This document shows positions 1-8,050 of a stretch of 28,309 nucleotides of DNA, in pieces. Origin of the DNA: an uncultured Prevotella sp. Lineage in GTDB: Bacteria > Bacteroidota > Bacteroidia > Bacteroidales > Bacteroidaceae. The notes under the pieces were generated by a model. The model saw only the letters and a program-made list of their open reading frames with translations. It had not been told where the DNA came from and ran no database searches. Positions within the stretch are counted from its first letter, which is position 1. Every line of letters starts with the position of its first letter. The stretch covers positions 1 through 28,309 of the forward strand of contig USRA01000023.1 of NCBI GenBank assembly GCA_900557035.1. Reading direction: 5' to 3'. A program made the position numbers and the translations under genes.

Positions 1-244
1 GGTCAGGTTCCATGTGGTTGATGATAAGGTAATCGATTTCGCGGTCGCCAATCACTTCGTGGATGTTCTCCAGGAACTGGGTGAAGAAATCCACCTCTAC
101 TGTATCAACCAGCGCTACCTTCTCATCATCAATGATATAAGAGTTGTAGCTCACTCCGTTAGGCAAAGGCCAGAGGCCCTCGAAACGATGCTTGTTGCGG
201 TCGTTAACGCCTACGTAATAAATCTTGTTTGTAATCTCAGTCAT
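1..244 (-). CDS. Flavodiiron protein (A-type flavoprotein), N-terminal part, runs off the window
   Basis: The reading frame starts with ATG at 244 and is still open at base 1, giving 81 N-terminal residues. They match the start of the metallo-beta-lactamase-like domain of flavodiiron proteins: an early KIYYVGVNDR, then FEGLWPLPNGVSYNSYII, and finally NHMEPD at the edge, the beginning of the NHxEPDHSG segment whose ligands bind the di-iron centre. Family members reduce O2 to water or NO to N2O in the cytoplasm and protect anaerobes from oxygen or nitric oxide. The flavodoxin domain would lie outside the window. The gene lies 52 bases after the PfkB kinase on the same strand and may be co-transcribed with it. 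The family call rests on this N-terminus only; the choice between O2 and NO as substrate cannot be made. Confidence 0.85.
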   Translation of the reverse strand, partial: MTEITNKIYYVGVNDRNKHRFEGLWPLPNGVSYNSYIIDDEKVALVDTVEVDFFTQFLENIHEVIGDREIDYLIINHMEPD

Positions 245-270
245 ATCTTTTTCTTTATATTTTTATTCTT

Positions 271-310
271 TATTCCTTATAATTCCTTCTTATTCCTTAT
301 AATTCCTTCT
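271..310. repeat. Perfect 20-bp tandem duplication between kinase and flavodiiron genes
   Basis: The unit TATTCCTTATAATTCCTTCT occurs at 271-290 and again, identically, at 291-310. The second copy contains the kinase stop codon and its last codons. It looks like a recent slippage or duplication event in the spacer. Confidence 0.9.
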
Positions 311-1232
311 TCTTTCGTTCTCCAAACTCCTTGGAAACATAATTATAGATGTCCTTGCAGCATTCGGTGGAGAACTCCTGGGCACTCTTCAGCAGGCTAT
401 CCCATTGCGCCTCAGATAATCCACGGTCGATGTCCTCGCGGGTGATTCCATCCTTAATCAATCCGAATACGAAACCAGCATTGAAGTTATCGCCGGCTCC
501 GATGGTGCTCACCGGCTTCATCTTCTCCGAAGGATAACTCTTGGCAAAGCCGTTCTCTGCTCTCACCTCCACAGGGTCTGCGCCCTGGGTGCAGATAAAC
601 TTCTTGCAGTAGAAACTGATTTCGGCATTATACACCTTGTCAGCTTCCGGTTTCTTATAGAGGATTCCAAAGTCTTCGTGGCTTCCACGCACGAAATCGG
701 CAAACTCCAGGTTCTCTATCAGATTAGGCGTAATCTTCATGATTTCGTTCTGATGAGAAGCACGGAAGTTGATGTCGTAATAAAGAATGGCGCCGTGCTC
801 CTTCGCATACTCCAGGAAGCCGGCAACCTGAGGACGGACTACAGGATTCAGAGCGAAGAACGAACCGAAGAGCACGATGTCGCCAGGATTGATTTCCGGA
901 GTGGCAAACTCCAGCTGGTCGTGGGGATGGTCCTTGTAGAAGATGTAGTCGGCATTGTTGTTCTCGTCGAGGAACGCCAGCGAGAGCGGCGACTTTGATT
1001 CCGGGAAGATGCTCACGTTGTCGGCATTCACCCCATTATCTCTCAGAAACTGAATCACATACTCACCAATACGGTCGTTGCCCGCCTCGCTGATAAACGA
1101 AGCGTTCACGCCCGAACGTCCCAACGAGATGACTGCATTGAACGATGAGCCACCCGGTACAGCCTCTATCGGCTTGCCGTTCTTGAAGATGATATCAAGC
1201 ACGGTCTCTCCTATTCCTATAACCTTACGCAT
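297..1232 (-). CDS. PfkB-family carbohydrate kinase (fructokinase-like)
   Basis: A 311-residue protein of normal length for the ribokinase/PfkB family. The N-terminal glycine-rich PGGSSFNA (residues 26-33) forms part of the sugar-binding lid region, and GAGDNFNAGF (245-254) is the C-terminal family signature with the catalytic base Asp248 and the anion hole. The usual GAGDAF is GAGDNF here. It should phosphorylate a sugar with ATP in the cytoplasm. Fructose is a common substrate for this Bacteroidota group, but the sequence does not prove it. The C-terminus is a short basic tail (ERKKKEL). The ATG at 1232 lies about 33 bases downstream of a good minus-strand promoter -7 box. The flavodiiron gene follows on the same strand. 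Confidence 0.88.
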   Translation of the reverse strand: MRKVIGIGETVLDIIFKNGKPIEAVPGGSSFNAVISLGRSGVNASFISEAGNDRIGEYVIQFLRDNGVNADNVSIFPESKSPLSLAFLDENNNADYIFYKDHPHDQLEFATPEINPGDIVLFGSFFALNPVVRPQVAGFLEYAKEHGAILYYDINFRASHQNEIMKITPNLIENLEFADFVRGSHEDFGILYKKPEADKVYNAEISFYCKKFICTQGADPVEVRAENGFAKSYPSEKMKPVSTIGAGDNFNAGFVFGLIKDGITREDIDRGLSEAQWDSLLKSAQEFSTECCKDIYNYVSKEFGERKKKEL

Positions 1233-1264
1233 TGTTTTATGTCTCTATTTATATTTTTTGGGGG

Positions 1265-1295
1265 CAAAGATAATTCTTTTTGGCGATAATGCAAA
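1265..1295 (-). promoter_or_regulatory. Sigma-ABfr-type promoter of the PfkB kinase
   Basis: Read on the minus strand: TTTG (1295-1292), a 19-base spacer, then TATCTTTG (1272-1265), matching the Bacteroidota TTTG/TAnnTTTG consensus. Transcription would start near 1259, leaving a leader of about 25 bases. Confidence 0.75.
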
Positions 1296-1310
1296 ATAAA
1301 TGCCCATTTT

Positions 1311-1342
1311 TTTGGATTCATTACATTTTCAATGTAACTTTG
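1311..1342 (+). promoter_or_regulatory. Sigma-ABfr-type promoter of the M16 peptidase
   Basis: TTTG at 1311-1314, a 20-base spacer and TAACTTTG at 1335-1342 form a full consensus match. The expected start site (about 1347-1349) is only a few bases before the ATG at 1352, so the mRNA would be nearly leaderless. Only 15 bases separate it from the divergent kinase promoter. Confidence 0.8.
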
Positions 1343-1351
1343 CACCTTGAA

Positions 1352-2602
1352 ATGAAATACAATACTTATACATTAGATAATGGACTCCGCATCATCCACC
1401 TGCCTTCGGATAGCAAGGTGGTGTATTGCGGCTATCAGATAAACGCCGGCACCCGCAATGAGGAGCCGGGCGAAGAAGGCTTGGCGCACTTCTGCGAGCA
1501 CGTCACCTTCAAGGGCACTGAGCGCCGCAAGGCGTGGCACATTCTCAACTGTCTGGAGAGCGTGGGCGGCGACCTGAATGCCTATACCAACAAGGAGGGA
1601 ACGGTGTATTACTCCGCCATCCTGAAGGAGCACATTGCAAGGGCCGTGGACCTGCTTTCCGACATCGTCTTCCATTCGGTTTATCCGCAGGCGGAAATAG
1701 ATAAGGAGGTAGAGGTAATCTGCGATGAGATAGAGAGCTATAATGATTCGCCTGCCGAACTGATTTACGATGAATTCGAGAATATCCTGTTCAAGGGTTC
1801 GCCGCTGGGGCATAATATCCTGGGCACAGCCGAGCAGGTTCGCCGCTTTACCACCGAGGATGCGCTGCGCTTCACGCAGAAGCTTTATCGGCCGGATAAT
1901 GCAATATTCTTCGCTTATGGGGATATTGATTTTAAGAAGCTGGTGAAGCTTATCGGGAGGGCGCTCGCAGATTCTGTGGGAAATAAAAAATCTGTGTCAT
2001 CTGTGAAATCTGTGGGACTTGAAAAATATCCATCTGTGGGAGAAGAGATTGCCGGGCAGACGATTGTGGTGCAGAAGAATACGCATCAGGCTCATGTGAT
2101 GATTGGAACCCGGGCTTACGATGTGAACGACGACCGACGAATGCCGCTCTATCTGCTCAACAATATGCTGGGCGGACCGGGCATGAACGCCAAGCTGAAC
2201 CTCGCCCTCAGAGAGCACAATGGCTTGGTTTACACCGTAGAAAGCACGATGGTTTCCTATGGCGACACGGGCACCTGGAGCATCTATTTCGGCTGCGATG
2301 AGCACGATGTGAAGCGCTGCCTCCGCCTGGTTCGCAAGGAGCTGGATAAGTTTATGCAGAAGCCTTTGAGCGATGCGCAGCTCAAGGCTGCCAAGAAGCA
2401 GATAAAGGGTCAGATAGGCGTGGCTTGCGACAACCGCGAGAACTTCGCCCTCGACTTCGGCAAGAGCTTCCTGCATTATGGCTGGGAGAAGAACGTTGAC
2501 CGCCTCTACGAGCAGGTGGATGAGATTACCGCCGCCCAGATTCAAGCTGTAGCTCAGGATCTGTTCGACAAAGACAGGCTCACCACCCTGATTTTCAAGT
2601 AA
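1352..2602 (+). CDS. M16-family zinc metallopeptidase (insulinase/pitrilysin type)
   Basis: A 416-residue protein starting at ATG 1352. An upstream in-frame start near 1280 would place the promoter inside the gene and is unlikely. The inverted zinc motif HFCEH is at residues 46-50, with His46 and His50 as ligands and Glu49 as catalytic base. The distal acidic ligand lies in EVICDEIES (about residue 126), the expected 76 residues on. The second half carries the M16 C-terminal signature (GGPGMNAKLNLALREHNGLV). Single-module M16 proteins of this size work as dimers on peptides or exported substrates. No signal peptide is visible, so it is probably cytoplasmic. Odd feature: the interdomain linker (about residues 208-230) is encoded by five TCTGTG repeats at 1973-2038 and reads as repeated SV units. 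Confidence 0.92.
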   Translation: MKYNTYTLDNGLRIIHLPSDSKVVYCGYQINAGTRNEEPGEEGLAHFCEHVTFKGTERRKAWHILNCLESVGGDLNAYTNKEGTVYYSAILKEHIARAVDLLSDIVFHSVYPQAEIDKEVEVICDEIESYNDSPAELIYDEFENILFKGSPLGHNILGTAEQVRRFTTEDALRFTQKLYRPDNAIFFAYGDIDFKKLVKLIGRALADSVGNKKSVSSVKSVGLEKYPSVGEEIAGQTIVVQKNTHQAHVMIGTRAYDVNDDRRMPLYLLNNMLGGPGMNAKLNLALREHNGLVYTVESTMVSYGDTGTWSIYFGCDEHDVKRCLRLVRKELDKFMQKPLSDAQLKAAKKQIKGQIGVACDNRENFALDFGKSFLHYGWEKNVDRLYEQVDEITAAQIQAVAQDLFDKDRLTTLIFK

Positions 2603-2623
2603 CAATCCAAGATTCACAAGTGA

Positions 2624-2750
2624 GGGAATTGATTGAAGTTAAAGAAGTTATCACTCCCTACGGTCGTTCGGGAAGTGAAGAGACAATAGTCTTCTTCCGT
2701 AAACGCAGGACATTTGTCCTCTAACTACCCTAACTTCTCTTAACTTCCCC
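2624..2750. repeat. Intergenic palindromic element (arms 2635-2650 and 2731-2747)
   Basis: The left arm GAAGTTAAAGAAGTTA pairs with the right arm TAACTTCTCTTAACTTC with one bulged base. Between them are smaller hairpins: CACTCCC/GGGAAGTG, an AGAC/GTCT-type pair, and the perfect AGGACA-TT-TGTCCT at 2707-2720. It fills most of the 194-base gap between the M16 and GDSL genes. A related element lies at 23982-24059. Confidence 0.65.
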
Positions 2751-2796
2751 ACATGCGAAAGTTCTGTAGAAATATAACTAACTTAATATAAAAATT

Positions 2797-3462
2797 ATGA
2801 TGAAAAAAATCATGTTATCAATCTGCCTCCTCTGTGCCTGCACTACCTTACAGGCGCAGGGACGCAAGCACACTACATTTTATGACCAGAGAGCTACGCT
2901 CTTTGAAGTTCTCCCAACCAGCAAGAAGGACATCATCTTCCTGGGCAACAGCATCACCAACGGAGGTGAATGGGCGGAATTAATTGGTAACCCACACGTG
3001 AAGAACCGTGGAATCAGCGGCGATAGAACCGATGGCATTCTCGACCGACTCCACGTCATCACCAAAGGCAAGCCAGCCAAAATCTTCCTCTTAATCGGCA
3101 TTAACGACCTCTCCGGCGGCCGCAGCATCGAGGAAATCGCCAAGAACATTGATGAGATTGCTGAGCGAATCAAGAACGAATCTCCTTCTACCCGTCTCTA
3201 TCTGCAGAGCGTTCTGCCGCTGAACCCAAAGTTCAACATGTTTGTTACCCACATGAGCCGTAAGAAGGATGTTCCTGCCCTCAATGCCCTGATCAAGGAC
3301 ATCGCCAACCGTCGTGGCTTGACCTACATCGACCTCTTCTCTGAGTTCGTGACCCCTGGAACCCAGGAAATGAACCCGGATTACACCAACGACGGATTGC
3401 ATCTGCTCGGAAAAGGCTACCAGAACTGGATTAGAATCCTGAAGCCTTATCTTGGAAAATAA
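2797..3462 (+). CDS. Secreted SGNH/GDSL-family hydrolase
   Basis: A 221-residue protein with an N-terminal signal peptide: a Lys-rich start, the hydrophobic stretch MLSICLLCACTTLQ, and cleavage probably after LQA. It should be exported to the periplasm or outer membrane. SGNH blocks are in order: GNSIT (residues 50-54, nucleophile Ser52), an RGISGDRT block with the oxyanion glycine, GIND (101-104, oxyanion Asn103), and NDGLH (198-202) with Asp199 and His202 completing the triad. Close relatives are acetylesterases or lipases acting on carbohydrate or lipid esters; the substrate is not evident. Two ATGs (2797 and 2800) are possible. The gene ends 32 bases before a strong terminator. Confidence 0.88.
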   Translation: MMKKIMLSICLLCACTTLQAQGRKHTTFYDQRATLFEVLPTSKKDIIFLGNSITNGGEWAELIGNPHVKNRGISGDRTDGILDRLHVITKGKPAKIFLLIGINDLSGGRSIEEIAKNIDEIAERIKNESPSTRLYLQSVLPLNPKFNMFVTHMSRKKDVPALNALIKDIANRRGLTYIDLFSEFVTPGTQEMNPDYTNDGLHLLGKGYQNWIRILKPYLGK

Positions 3463-3493
3463 AGAGAACAAAGAAGAATAAAGAGAAACAAAG

Positions 3494-3541
3494 AAAATCG
3501 GGCTGTTAACTGTTAACCTGTTAACTGCCCGATTTCTTTTT
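3494..3541 (+). terminator. Intrinsic terminator of the GDSL gene with a GTTAAC element as its loop
   Basis: The 9-bp arms AAATCGGGC (3495-3503) and GCCCGATTT (3527-3535) pair perfectly and are followed by CTTTTTTCC. The 23-base loop consists of GTTAAC element copy A. The adenine-rich upstream side means it could also stop the convergent DUF3987 gene. Confidence 0.82.
3505..3525 (-). repeat. Triple-GTTAAC element, copy A
   Basis: Three GTTAAC hexamers within 21 bp. On the consensus strand their starts are offset by 8 and 7 bases and AGCCCGATTTT follows. This is one of six near-identical copies in the window (the others at 8180, 8303, 12707, 17874 and 20332). Confidence 0.9.
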
Positions 3542-3571
3542 TCCTTAAAAAACACTCAATAAGAACAAAAC

Positions 3572-6229
3572 CTACGCTGCCATTCCAGGCGTTCCATAAT
3601 GACCATACTTGCCGATGAACTTGGCCGTCTTCGAGAAGGTGCCATCCTCGTTCTTCACGATGAAGCCACGCTTCTTCCAGGTGCATAGAAGGACGGCAAG
3701 CTTCGTCTTGGTGCCATGAACCATGCAGACTTCCTGGATTTCAGCCTTATCAAAAGTATCATGAACGAAGAGCAGAAGATTGCTCACACCGGATGCATGA
3801 TAGATAGAACGGGTGTCTGCATCTATCGCCTCCTGCATCTGATTGCCGAAGAAACGCATCTTGCACCACAGATCATACTTCACGCTCCATACGATGAAAT
3901 CCTCTATCGCCTTCTCCCACTTCTCGCCATTCGCCAGATAAAGCACCATCGCTCTGCGGAAACCATTCGCCAGACTGCGCTTGGCAAACTCGGCGTAAGG
4001 CTTGTTATAAGCCAACTGAGCCAGTTCCATAAGCTCACTGCCCAGGCGCTCGATAAGCTGGCGCACCTTCCTGCACTCCTTGGAACCGCTGGCGGCATTC
4101 AACTGATGGATGTAAGGAGCCAGCTGCGACTTGAACTGCGCATCATAATTCCCCACAACCGGACAAGGAGCGAACTCGGGAAGGAAGATGGTGGCAAGCG
4201 ACAATCGGCTCACGGCTCCATCAGCTACTTCACGAACCGAGAAGAACTTCTGCGTGACGGCGATGGTACTGGAAGCATTCCAGTTGAAACGGGTCTTTAC
4301 ACGGGCGGTTACGCTCTTGGTGCCCACACGCTCCTGACCATCCTCTGAATTATCCCAGCAGAGACGGATCAGCTGACTAGGGTCGTTGAACTTCTTGAGC
4401 ATGTCCACCTCGTCCATCTTGCAGTAGAGATAAGCATCGCCAGCCTTCTGCGCATCGTCCAGACGCTGGATGTAGGCAGCACGGGTAAGATCGGGCGAAA
4501 CGATGCGGATGCAGATGTCTTCCGGGCGCACCGGCTTCTTCTTGTTGTCGCCCATGGTGTTCACCTCGTCCTTCCATTCCTGCTCCTTCTGACGGTTCAC
4601 CTTATCCATCTCCACCAGGTCTTCGATGATGCTGTCGATAGGTCCGTTTACCGCCGATTTACCTGACGACATAGGGGCTACGAGCAGATTCATCATCGCC
4701 GCCTCATGCACCTGATTGTCGATGTAACGGAAGTTGACGCCCTTGAGATGAGCAGCAAGCGGTGGGAAGACCGCCATCGCCACAGGTGCCTTGAAATCGG
4801 CTGGCACCTTGCTGGTGAGCAGTTTGATGAGCTTAGGCAGCTTGGCAGGCATCTGAGGCGGAACATCGGCATAGATTCCCGCCTTCTCGGTAGCTTGCTT
4901 GGCGAGATAATTCTTGCGGGCAAGCTCTATCGCCACCTTCACCTTTTCGGGCATTACGGCAGACTGAGCCACCTTGCAGGCGCTATCTACGGCAGCAAAA
5001 GCCTTCTGCTCGTCCTCGCCATAGGTCAGGATTACCTGCTTGATCCATTCGGGGTCGTTGTTGCAGATGTAACGCAGATAGAGCGCCTCTCTGTAGATGA
5101 AGTTGTTGCGGTTGCCATGAGCCGGATCAGGACCAATCTGCGCCGCCAGCTCCTTCACAATCTCCTCGTAAGGAATGCCCTCGTAGGTCTGCTCATACGC
5201 TGCGGCATTGGCAGCCTTTCTCGCCTTCTCCTCCTCGCTCTCGATAGGTTCAAAGTCTACGGTTGGAGCAGAAGATGAAGATGCTGCTGATGATGAAGAA
5301 GAACTCTGAGAAGATGAGCACTGAGATGAATATGGATTCTGAGATGCTCTTGACTGGGCTGAATTCACATCCTGCGGACGGCCGTCGATGTCCAATCCTC
5401 TCTTTCTGTAAGCCTCGCGATAGGCAGCCACGGCTTCCTCATCCAGGCGCTTGTACCAGTCGTCGGCAGTATAGATCTGGCTCACGGCATCGGTGATGAA
5501 GATGATGCGCTCAGGCGTAACGCAGCTAGGGTCTTCGGTGGCATGGATGAGCTTGCAGAAAGCGCTCTGAGCCTCAGCGATGGTCATTCCGACAGGGATT
5601 CGGATGTCGATGTGCGCCTTGTTGCGGGCCGAACGTTCCACGTGAAGCACTTTTCCCTTCCAAAGCTCGATGTCATCGGCAGAGAAAATCTTCTCTCTGA
5701 AAAGCTTCTCGGCAGGGTCATCAAACATTCCGTTCAGCAGCAGGGCATTCTTCACCGCCGTCTCCACCTCCTCCGGGTTGTCGATGTCCACGGTGGTCTG
5801 GAAGGTGAAAGCCTCTGGGTCGATGGTCTTCTGGGCACGGTGGTCATCCAGGAAGTGGAAGTAGTGAGGAGAGCGGAACGGCAGCTGCTTCTTGAGGACG
5901 GAAATCTGCTTGTCAAGCTGCTTGAAGGTCTCGCCCGCCTTCACCTCCTCCTGCTTCTTGATGATGGCAAAGGCAAGGTCATCCTCGTTAGCATACTGAG
6001 ATGCATCTACCGCATCAGTCACCTGCTGCAGCATCTGGTTCTGCTTGGCGGTGAGGTCGCGAATCTGACCTACGAGGGTGCAGAGCCAAGGCTGCTTGGT
6101 AAGCTCGGTGTAGTAATCGAGAAGATAGGTGGAAATCTTACCCATGTTCGCATTGCGGTTAGGGTTCATGGCGATGAGACGACGGCTCATCTGCTTGCAC
6201 TCATCAAAAGAAAGATTGTTTTTTACCAT
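3572..6229 (-). CDS. DUF3987/VirE-type primase-helicase-like protein (mobile-element associated)
   Basis: An 885-residue protein from ATG 6229; a TTG 24 bases upstream is a weaker start. The N-terminal third resembles the BT4734/BF3469-like domain found with VirE_N/DUF3987 proteins (HYFHFLDDHR, then a VDIDNPEEVETAV stretch). A serine-rich linker (about residues 301-320) follows. Next is a primase-C-terminal-like helical region with HGNRNNFIYREALYLRYI (about 371-388), then a P-loop domain with Walker A-like APMSSGKSA (about 518-526) and Walker B-like KMDEVD (604-609). The domain set is known from Bacteroidota mobile elements and is thought to act in replication, but its biochemistry is not established. 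It lies behind its own promoter and a repeat array, downstream of the HIRAN gene on the same strand, and ends convergently with the GDSL gene. Confidence 0.75.
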   Translation of the reverse strand: MVKNNLSFDECKQMSRRLIAMNPNRNANMGKISTYLLDYYTELTKQPWLCTLVGQIRDLTAKQNQMLQQVTDAVDASQYANEDDLAFAIIKKQEEVKAGETFKQLDKQISVLKKQLPFRSPHYFHFLDDHRAQKTIDPEAFTFQTTVDIDNPEEVETAVKNALLLNGMFDDPAEKLFREKIFSADDIELWKGKVLHVERSARNKAHIDIRIPVGMTIAEAQSAFCKLIHATEDPSCVTPERIIFITDAVSQIYTADDWYKRLDEEAVAAYREAYRKRGLDIDGRPQDVNSAQSRASQNPYSSQCSSSQSSSSSSAASSSSAPTVDFEPIESEEEKARKAANAAAYEQTYEGIPYEEIVKELAAQIGPDPAHGNRNNFIYREALYLRYICNNDPEWIKQVILTYGEDEQKAFAAVDSACKVAQSAVMPEKVKVAIELARKNYLAKQATEKAGIYADVPPQMPAKLPKLIKLLTSKVPADFKAPVAMAVFPPLAAHLKGVNFRYIDNQVHEAAMMNLLVAPMSSGKSAVNGPIDSIIEDLVEMDKVNRQKEQEWKDEVNTMGDNKKKPVRPEDICIRIVSPDLTRAAYIQRLDDAQKAGDAYLYCKMDEVDMLKKFNDPSQLIRLCWDNSEDGQERVGTKSVTARVKTRFNWNASSTIAVTQKFFSVREVADGAVSRLSLATIFLPEFAPCPVVGNYDAQFKSQLAPYIHQLNAASGSKECRKVRQLIERLGSELMELAQLAYNKPYAEFAKRSLANGFRRAMVLYLANGEKWEKAIEDFIVWSVKYDLWCKMRFFGNQMQEAIDADTRSIYHASGVSNLLLFVHDTFDKAEIQEVCMVHGTKTKLAVLLCTWKKRGFIVKNEDGTFSKTAKFIGKYGHYGTPGMAA

Positions 6230-6299
6230 TTGAATAATTTTTATGTTATACAATGACTGGATTACTGGAAACCAGCCACTTCTCTTCCGAAAAGCGATG

Positions 6300-6331
6300 C
6301 AAAGATAAACAAAAAAATAGCCGCTTACAAG
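6300..6331 (-). promoter_or_regulatory. Promoter of the DUF3987 gene
   Basis: On the minus strand: CTTG (6331-6328), a 20-base spacer and TATCTTTG (6307-6300). The -33 box differs from TTTG by one base. The leader would be about 65 bases and contains a short CTGG-TTT-CCAG hairpin. The GGGTATAA array starts 23 bp upstream of the -33 box. Confidence 0.65.
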
Positions 6332-6353
6332 TTTTTTCTGAAATAAAAAAGCA

Positions 6354-6428
6354 GGGGTATAAGAGGGGTATAAAACAAGGTATAAAGAATCATCAGAGGG
6401 TATAAGAGGGGTATAAGCGAGGTATTAA
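6354..6428. repeat. Array of six GGGTATAA-type direct repeats (iteron- or operator-like)
   Basis: GGGGTATAAG-like units begin at 6354, 6365, 6377, 6397, 6408 and 6419, spaced 11, 12, 20, 11 and 11 bp, so most lie on the same helical face. The pair at 6354-6373 is repeated almost exactly at 6397-6417. An inverted copy (TATACCCCGC) follows at 6430-6439 and touches the HIRAN stop codon. The array lies just upstream of the DUF3987 promoter. Confidence 0.8.
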
Positions 6429-6437
6429 TATACCCCG

Positions 6438-8024
6438 CTAGCTACCATCTTCTGCCGTCATCTCGTCATCATTCTTGGTGTCCGAGGCTGGCACTTCCTT
6501 ATCCACCAGTTTCGGCAAGATTTCCTTCAAGTCCACATTCTCCGAATAGGATGTTTCGCCCAAAATCTTCTTGAAAGCATTCACAATATCGCAATAATGA
6601 TTGAATTTTTCTACGCTTACCGAGCCCAACTTATCTGAACCTAGTTTCCACCATTCCAGAGCCGCATATTCGAATGGTTCAGATTTCACCTGCGCAAGAT
6701 CCTTCCATTTGCAGAGCGGAGCACGCTCCGTATTCTCCGGAGGTAGTTTTTCATACAGGTGGGCCAGATGTTTGCAGAAGGCTGTAGGAGTTTCCATATT
6801 GAATAGCCCCCACCCGTTTAAGAGGCGGAACACAGGGAACCAGTCGGATTGCCTTTTCACCAGCATTTCAGAACTGCCTTTTTTCTTATAAACCGCTATC
6901 TTCGGAATTACCAAATCAACCAGTTCCATGAATTTCTCTTTCTTCACTTCGTTCGAAGGCTTGGCACCCACCGCCTTCATCGCCTTCATCGCCTCCAGCG
7001 ATGCTGCATCACCGTGTTTTCCCCACTGCTTCACATCATTCACCCTGCCGCTCTTAATCATCAGGATGATGCCCGAAAGCAGGGGAATCATCATCTTTCT
7101 GGGCACTCGCTTGTAGAACACCTGACGGAGGAAATCTACGGGGTCCGCCTTGAAAGTCTGGTAGAGCGAGAAAGGAAAAGCCTTGAGCTGGCGTTCTATC
7201 TCGTCCAGCTGGTCGGCGTAATCGTAGGTACCCGTCTGCTTCTGCTTGAGGGCAACAGGCGCATCTATGAAGAACGACTGGGCAGCGCGCTCACGATAAC
7301 TGGAACTGGTAATGAATCCCAGTTCGGTAGTCAGGACTTCGCCCATGCGATGGATTTCCTCATCATCTATCAGATAGAGCTTGTTGAGAATCCGGTTTCT
7401 CGTCTGGGTCATTTCGCGGGAATAATCGCTCCGCTGAATCTCCAGGAAGCAGGCGAGGCGCTCCCTAGCCTCTTCCAGGTTTTCGCGCAGCTCAGCCTCC
7501 AGTTCTGCCCTGGAATCAGTCTCCAGTGAGAGTTGCTCCTGAATCAGGATAATGTCATCGATGACGCCTTCCAGCATCATGGTGCAATCGCTGAAACGGG
7601 TCAGCTTGTCGATGGGCAGGATGGGACCGGTATAGTGCCAGTCGTCATAGATACTGTCTTCATAGAGCCCCTTGCGCGCCAGCTCTATCTCCTGATCAGG
7701 GACATCTACCCGTGCCTCAACAATCAGCTGGAGCCCCGACTTCTCATCGCCTCCCTCCTTGCTGTTGCTTCCCAAGCATCGGGTTCGCAGGTTTCTGTCT
7801 TTTCTGGCGATGATGAGTGCTCTTACGTCCTCGCCCTCCAGGGCTGAGACATAGCCGATGAAAAGCTGCTTGTCGTAAGCCTTCACAGCCAGCATATCAA
7901 AGGAATTGGCGTCATCGGGCACAAGACAGATGGTTCTGCCCTCTGCCTCCCTGGCGTATTCTACCTCACGACCTTTCACGTCGTTGTGGGTAAGACCTAC
8001 TATATGGAATTTCAGATTCTTCAT
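6438..8024 (-). CDS. HIRAN-domain protein with uncharacterised C-terminal region
   Basis: A 528-residue protein. Residues 1-75 fit the HIRAN fold: FHIVGLTHNDVKG, then PDDANSFDMLAVK (36-48), then LFIGYVS (54-60), the region where such domains hold the conserved residues that bind DNA 3' ends in HLTF/Rad5-type proteins. Residues about 155-205 are Glu/Leu/Arg-rich and probably a coiled coil. The remaining 300 residues match nothing I recognise and show no helicase or nuclease motif. The acidic C-terminus (DDEMTAEDGS) ends at TAG. No signal peptide or membrane segment is seen. It lies directly upstream of the DUF3987 gene on the same strand, separated by the GGGTATAA array, which suggests a shared role in DNA transactions of a mobile or formerly mobile unit. 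The HIRAN call is by motif only. Confidence 0.6.
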   Translation of the reverse strand: MKNLKFHIVGLTHNDVKGREVEYAREAEGRTICLVPDDANSFDMLAVKAYDKQLFIGYVSALEGEDVRALIIARKDRNLRTRCLGSNSKEGGDEKSGLQLIVEARVDVPDQEIELARKGLYEDSIYDDWHYTGPILPIDKLTRFSDCTMMLEGVIDDIILIQEQLSLETDSRAELEAELRENLEEARERLACFLEIQRSDYSREMTQTRNRILNKLYLIDDEEIHRMGEVLTTELGFITSSSYRERAAQSFFIDAPVALKQKQTGTYDYADQLDEIERQLKAFPFSLYQTFKADPVDFLRQVFYKRVPRKMMIPLLSGIILMIKSGRVNDVKQWGKHGDAASLEAMKAMKAVGAKPSNEVKKEKFMELVDLVIPKIAVYKKKGSSEMLVKRQSDWFPVFRLLNGWGLFNMETPTAFCKHLAHLYEKLPPENTERAPLCKWKDLAQVKSEPFEYAALEWWKLGSDKLGSVSVEKFNHYCDIVNAFKKILGETSYSENVDLKEILPKLVDKEVPASDTKNDDEMTAEDGS

Positions 8025-8050
8025 TTTATGCTGTTATTATTGTTCTTATG

